The notes beneath the pieces are model-generated. The model was given only the letters and a program-made list of their open reading frames with translations. It did no database searches and was not told the DNA's origin. This document shows, in pieces, positions 61,301-64,000 of a stretch of DNA of 64,000 bases (its first letter is position 1; each line of letters opens with the position of its first letter). The stretch is from Bacteroidota bacterium (GTDB lineage Bacteria; Bacteroidota; Bacteroidia; Chitinophagales; Chitinophagaceae). The stretch covers positions 1 through 64,000 of the forward strand of contig JAGWUV010000024.1 of the NCBI GenBank assembly GCA_028875875.1, written 5' to 3'. The position numbers and the translations under genes were made by a program.

Positions 61301-64000
61301 TAATTAGCCACTGCCAGATCAGGTTTACCATCCCCATCCAAATCGCCTATCGCTACTGAATAAGTACTGGAGCCTGTTGTAAAATCTACATTAGATGCAA
61401 AACTGCTGCTTGTGATACTGCCACTACTGGAAGTATTGCGTAATACAGATACTGTTTGGCCAATTAAATTAGCAACTGCTAAATCGGGCTTACCATCTCC
61501 ATCCAAATCGCCTATCGCTACTGAAGTGGGCTGGGCCCCCGTTGTAAAATCTACCTTAGATGCAAAACTGCTGCTTGTGATGCTACCAATACCTGAAGTA
61601 TTATGTAATACAGATATCGTATTACTACTGCTATAATTAACTATTGTTAAATCGGGCTTACCATCTCCATCCAAATCACCCATCACTACTGAAGTAGGCT
61701 GGGGTCCTGTTGTGAAATCAACTTTTGTAGCAAAACTACTGCTCGTAATACTACCGCTGCTGGAGGTATTACGTAGTACAGATACAGTATTGCTTCCTTC
61801 ATTTGATACTGCCACATCAGGCTTACCGTCCCCATCCAAATCGCCTATAGCTACTGTATAAGGACTCGTTCCTGTTGTGAAATCTACTTTTGCAGCAAAA
61901 CTGCTACTCGTGATACTGCCGCTACTCGAGGTATTACGAAAGATCGAGACCGTAGCATCAGACCCATTGGTTACTGCCAAATCAGGTTTACCATCCCCAT
62001 CCAAGTCGCCTATGGCCACTGTTGTAGGACTGGTTCCTGTTGTAAAATCTACTTTTGCGGCAAAACTGCTACCCGTAATACTACCACTACTCGAGGTATT
62101 GCGATAAACGGATACTGTATTGTCGGTATGATTCACTACTGCCAAATCAGGCTTACCGTCTCCATCCAAATCGCCTATAGCTGCATAATAAGGCCCGCTT
62201 CCTGTTGTAAAATCTACTTTGGAAGAAATATCCCCGCCGGTTATATTACCCTTTGTGGGACTAAAAACAGGCGTAAAATAGGCAGTACTTATTGCTTGTA
62301 AATTGGTACCTGTATTTAAAACTGTTATAGGGCCATAAGTAGCGCCTGCTGGTACAGTTACCGTTAATGAGGTACCGCTTGCTGCTGTAACCGTTGCTTT
62401 TGTAGCTCCAAAGAATACAATATTATTAGCTGCGGTGGTATTAAAATTATTGCCCGTAATGGTGACGCTTGTACTTGCAGCCCCACTATTTGGGGTAAAT
62501 GAAGAGATCGTTGGTACTTGTAAGAAATTATTAATTTGATTAGTTTCCAGCGTATTACGGTCAGCAGTTGATAAAGCAGAACTAAAAGTGACAACTTCTG
62601 TAATATTACCAAGAGAGGATTCACTATAAGCTCCCTGATTACCCAATGCTATTCCACCTAATCCTCCAATATTGGTTTGATTGGAAGCAACTATTTGATT
62701 ATTAACAGCAAAACTGCTGCTTGTGGCAGTTTGTATAGCCGTAGCACTGGTCCAGTTAGTTGTACTCCATTGTTGTACACCTGCATAATTCCATCCTGCT
62801 GCATAGTATTGAACAAAATTTGCATAAGGACCAATCAGCCAGTTATTTGCTTTACCCTGGATAAATCTTCGATAAACAGCCTGCGTGGATGTACTAATAG
62901 CTACAATATTTACTGATAGTGGACTAGATGACAATAAAGTGTTGGATGAGGTAGCCATACCTAATCCATTGTCAAATGCGATTGAGTTTGAATTATTGTT
63001 TGAAACGATAACTCCGGAGTTGATAATACCCGGTTGTAACGAGGTAGTTGCCTGCACCAAATCATTTGAATTACCACTTTGGTCAAACCAAATAGCAACC
63101 GAGGCAGAAGTAGCGCCTGAAATGATATCCGAAAGGGTATTGGCGGTAGCCCCTGTTTTAGCTACATAATAAGATGTATATGCAGCAGATATGGGAGAGG
63201 TAAGTGCAAATTTTCCGGTAGTAGCATCCGGGTATACATCATAATAGCTGTTCCCAATCGTTATCCGAACCAATGGGCCTGTGTAACTGCTGCTTAATAA
63301 ACGTAAACTATAGGCGGCAGCTGCGGGAGTAGCGCTTGTTAAGCCAACTTTGTCTAATGCGTTTACAGTTGCCGGATCTACAGTTTGAATATTGATCGTA
63401 TAGCTACTACTGCCGGAGGCATTAGTAGCTGTTACCACATAATCTGTAGCTTCCGTGGCCACGGTAGGTGTGCCACTGATAACCCCAGTTGTTGTGTTGA
63501 AGCTTAATCCGGCCGGAAGCGCTGGCGTTATGCTATAGCCCCCGGTACTTATTTTACGAATTCGATTATTATTAAAATCCGCCACATACACATTACCGGA
63601 AGCATCGATACCTGCCCCACGGGGTGCATTAAAACTGGCTGATGTACCATCCGCATCTGTATAAGCAGCAGTGCCACTTCCGGCCAATGTGGTAACTACA
63701 CCTGCTGAAGTTACTTTACGAATAAGATTATTATTATTATCAGCAACAAAAACATTTCCATTTGCATCAACTGCAACATGGTAAGGGTAATAAAAAGTTG
63801 CTGCCGATCCGGTACCGTTTGCACTACCGGCAGTTCCATTACCGGCCAATGTGGTAACAACCCCGGTAGGTGTAATTTTACGGATACTATGATTCCAAGT
63901 ATCTCCTACATATACATTCCCACTGCCATCTACACATATGCCTACCGGATTGCTCAAACTTGCACCTGTTCCAGTGCCATCGGTAAAACCATTGGTGCTG
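58315..64000 (-). CDS. Giant T9SS-secreted multi-propeller protein, partial
   Basis: The frame is open to the right window edge, so the N-terminus is missing; 1895 residues are visible. In protein order: NHL-repeat propeller (about 64000-63545), Ig-like He_PIG domain (63540-63330), a laminin-G-like domain (63300-62520), an IPT/TIG domain (about 62510-62260), seven FG-GAP/VCBS-type repeats with the Ca-binding motif GDLDGDGKPDLAV (62240-61100), a second IPT/TIG domain (61090-60850), a seven-repeat YVTN beta-propeller (60830-59940), linker beta domains, and a T9SS C-terminal sorting domain (58560-58318, GPNPVQDELIIRL ... VQKIIKY). It is expected to be exported through the outer membrane and displayed or released as an adhesin-like protein. 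Confidence 0.9.
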   Translation of the reverse strand, partial: STNGFTDGTGTGASLSNPVGICVDGSGNVYVGDTWNHSIRKITPTGVVTTLAGNGTAGSANGTGSAATFYYPYHVAVDANGNVFVADNNNNLIRKVTSAGVVTTLAGSGTAAYTDADGTSASFNAPRGAGIDASGNVYVADFNNNRIRKISTGGYSITPALPAGLSFNTTTGVISGTPTVATEATDYVVTATNASGSSSYTINIQTVDPATVNALDKVGLTSATPAAAAYSLRLLSSSYTGPLVRITIGNSYYDVYPDATTGKFALTSPISAAYTSYYVAKTGATANTLSDIISGATSASVAIWFDQSGNSNDLVQATTSLQPGIINSGVIVSNNNSNSIAFDNGLGMATSSNTLLSSSPLSVNIVAISTSTQAVYRRFIQGKANNWLIGPYANFVQYYAAGWNYAGVQQWSTTNWTSATAIQTATSSSFAVNNQIVASNQTNIGGLGGIALGNQGAYSESSLGNITEVVTFSSALSTADRNTLETNQINNFLQVPTISSFTPNSGAASTSVTITGNNFNTTAANNIVFFGATKATVTAASGTSLTVTVPAGATYGPITVLNTGTNLQAISTAYFTPVFSPTKGNITGGDISSKVDFTTGSGPYYAAIGDLDGDGKPDLAVVNHTDNTVSVYRNTSSSGSITGSSFAAKVDFTTGTSPTTVAIGDLDGDGKPDLAVTNGSDATVSIFRNTSSSGSITSSSFAAKVDFTTGTSPYTVAIGDLDGDGKPDVAVSNEGSNTVSVLRNTSSSGSITSSSFATKVDFTTGPQPTSVVMGDLDGDGKPDLTIVNYSSSNTISVLHNTSGIGSITSSSFASKVDFTTGAQPTSVAIGDLDGDGKPDLAVANLIGQTVSVLRNTSSSGSITSSSFASNVDFTTGSSTYSVAIGDLDGDGKPDLAVANYGSATVSVLRNTSSSGSITSSSFASKVDFTTGTQPISVAIGDLDGDGKPDLAVANYNNNTVSVLRNNPQPAPTISSFTPNVGCYGTSVTISGANFTGSTAVSFGGTNAASFTVVNSTTITAIVGGGKTGTIQVTTPNGTGSSSSSYTYASGYTLYAYVPSSSGSAVNIINTTNNTVSSSITSANGLGTGTWGVCSSPDGSKVYVSNNSNHSVSVINTSTNTVTATVSVGTYPQGIAISPDGSTVYVANNGGNTVSVINTSNNTVSATITVGANPGFLVVSPDGTKLYVSNAGSNTISVINTATNTVSTSISVNSPNGICIKPDGSTLYVVNNVNKTLSVVNTSTYTISTTINIGKNPYAAAISPDGNTVYVGNGDDGTISVINTSTNTVSATIVLNSSISSSPGAISVSPDGSSVYVADYFPNFTVINAANNTIVSQFALGSYGQISSGNFLVNVPTTCPIKWLGTTSSDWNTTTNWISGSIPVSTDSVIIATASNQPIIGTGVNAVAQKVTIQNGTELTLTGTGTLNVNTITVNPGGSLVGSSSNITGTVTVQQSISAQRGWRVLANPFSTATTIATVASTNGIAISTTPDVNSGLTDSRTYDNGSGNWSNVTGSTWASNTPYSLFYRGLSGEVTGANYTSGPSGLTYNVSGTLNGSSISIAPLSSSNFMVVGNPYAAPVNTAALTGQTTGIPYYTYQVIITGTPRVKSGSWVASSGNSNTTTTIPVLGVLAYLPSNTSSYAITTSDINTTGTAQTSLFGGNEIVKQLELDVEQNGYFQDKLFVRMDKQATNSAHDRVDLRKLYNDNVNVYTINANENERLAVDARAALGGEVPLGISALHGIYSITVPHNNLDSVHVFLKDNYKQTETELTEGVSYSFEINADTASKGERRFVLNFVGKQQNIVQDSNNGQGVQIGPNPVQDELIIRLSNDAVSSSSPTLVRVFTMEGKLLQAQQAAVGTQLIHVRLGNETKEVLMIEVKNDKVSTVQKIIKY
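61100..62240 (-). repeat. Seven tandem 165-bp VCBS-coding repeats
   Basis: The core corresponding to GDLDGDGKPD recurs at 61171, 61336, 61501, 61669, 61834, 61999 and 62164: spacings 165, 165, 168, 165, 165, 165 bp (55 or 56 codons). Copies are highly similar at the DNA level as well as in protein, which suggests recent duplication or gene conversion within the array. Confidence 0.85.

Noticed and set aside
60299-62107. Several plus-strand frames of 74-104 residues opposite the giant T9SS gene
   Set aside because: They are antisense shadows of the repeat units and repeat with the same period.
61100-62240. A CRISPR-like array
   Set aside because: The regularly spaced repeats are codon-phased protein repeats (55 codons) inside one open frame, with no short palindromic repeats or unique spacers.

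Overview
The window looks like chromosomal DNA of a Bacteroidota member, most likely family Chitinophagaceae. Supporting signs are AT-leaning DNA, perfect or near-perfect TAnnTTTG -7 elements in front of several genes, a giant protein with a type IX secretion (T9SS) C-terminal sorting domain, a PID-CTERM-like small protein, a hybrid-propeller LytS/LytTR pair, and IcmF and MlaEFD arrangements typical of the group. I see no rRNA, tRNA, CRISPR, transposase or phage module. Two genes are cut by the window ends: a metallo-beta-lactamase/rhodanese enzyme on the left and the giant T9SS protein on the right.

Layout. 1-8 kb: persulfide dioxygenase-like MBL/rhodanese protein, ArsR regulator, tsaB, a 3-hydroxyacyl-CoA dehydrogenase-like protein lacking catalytic motifs, RidA, aldose epimerase and the fused isobutyryl-CoA mutase icmF. 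8-14.9 kb: WG-repeat, coiled-coil and low-complexity secreted proteins, a flavin reductase-like protein, and DUF72 and DUF4251 proteins. 14.9-21.3 kb: a DNA/RNA-maintenance block with umuD-umuC, a divergent unknown-2H phosphoesterase-radical SAM set, a GH19 chitinase, an alpha/beta hydrolase and an AlkB-like dioxygenase. 21.4-26 kb: an NTF2-like protein, a NmrA/SDR/AraC operon and an orphan ABC ATPase. 26-31.7 kb: a tight operon combining a LolA-like carrier, two FtsX-type permeases, a LolD-type ATPase and an outer-membrane barrel. 31.8-38.8 kb: Mg P-type ATPase, YdjM-like hydrolase, phospholipase D/cardiolipin synthase, a run of tiny genes including an unlisted 56-residue membrane peptide, and PolX without a PHP domain. 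39-41.6 kb: mlaEFD-type lipid transport operon. 41.6-49.4 kb: GH13 glucosidase, RRM protein, universal stress protein, a TetR/DHA2 efflux pair with twin operators, an Fe-S membrane protein and an OmpA protein. 49.6-57.7 kb: a gluconokinase/6-phosphogluconate dehydrogenase fusion, histidine kinase and response regulator, GH5-like glycosidase and a membrane protein. 58-64 kb: PID-CTERM-like peptide and the giant multi-propeller T9SS protein.

The most unusual points are the UmuD homologue, in which both residues of the Ser/Lys autoproteolysis dyad are replaced (Ala64, Arg101); the envelope-trafficking operon at 26-31 kb; the GntK-Gnd fusion; and three readable regulatory circuits (TetR twin palindromes, AraC-style 21-bp direct repeats, ArsR palindrome). 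Functions are assigned by reading motifs in the translated sequence, without database searches.
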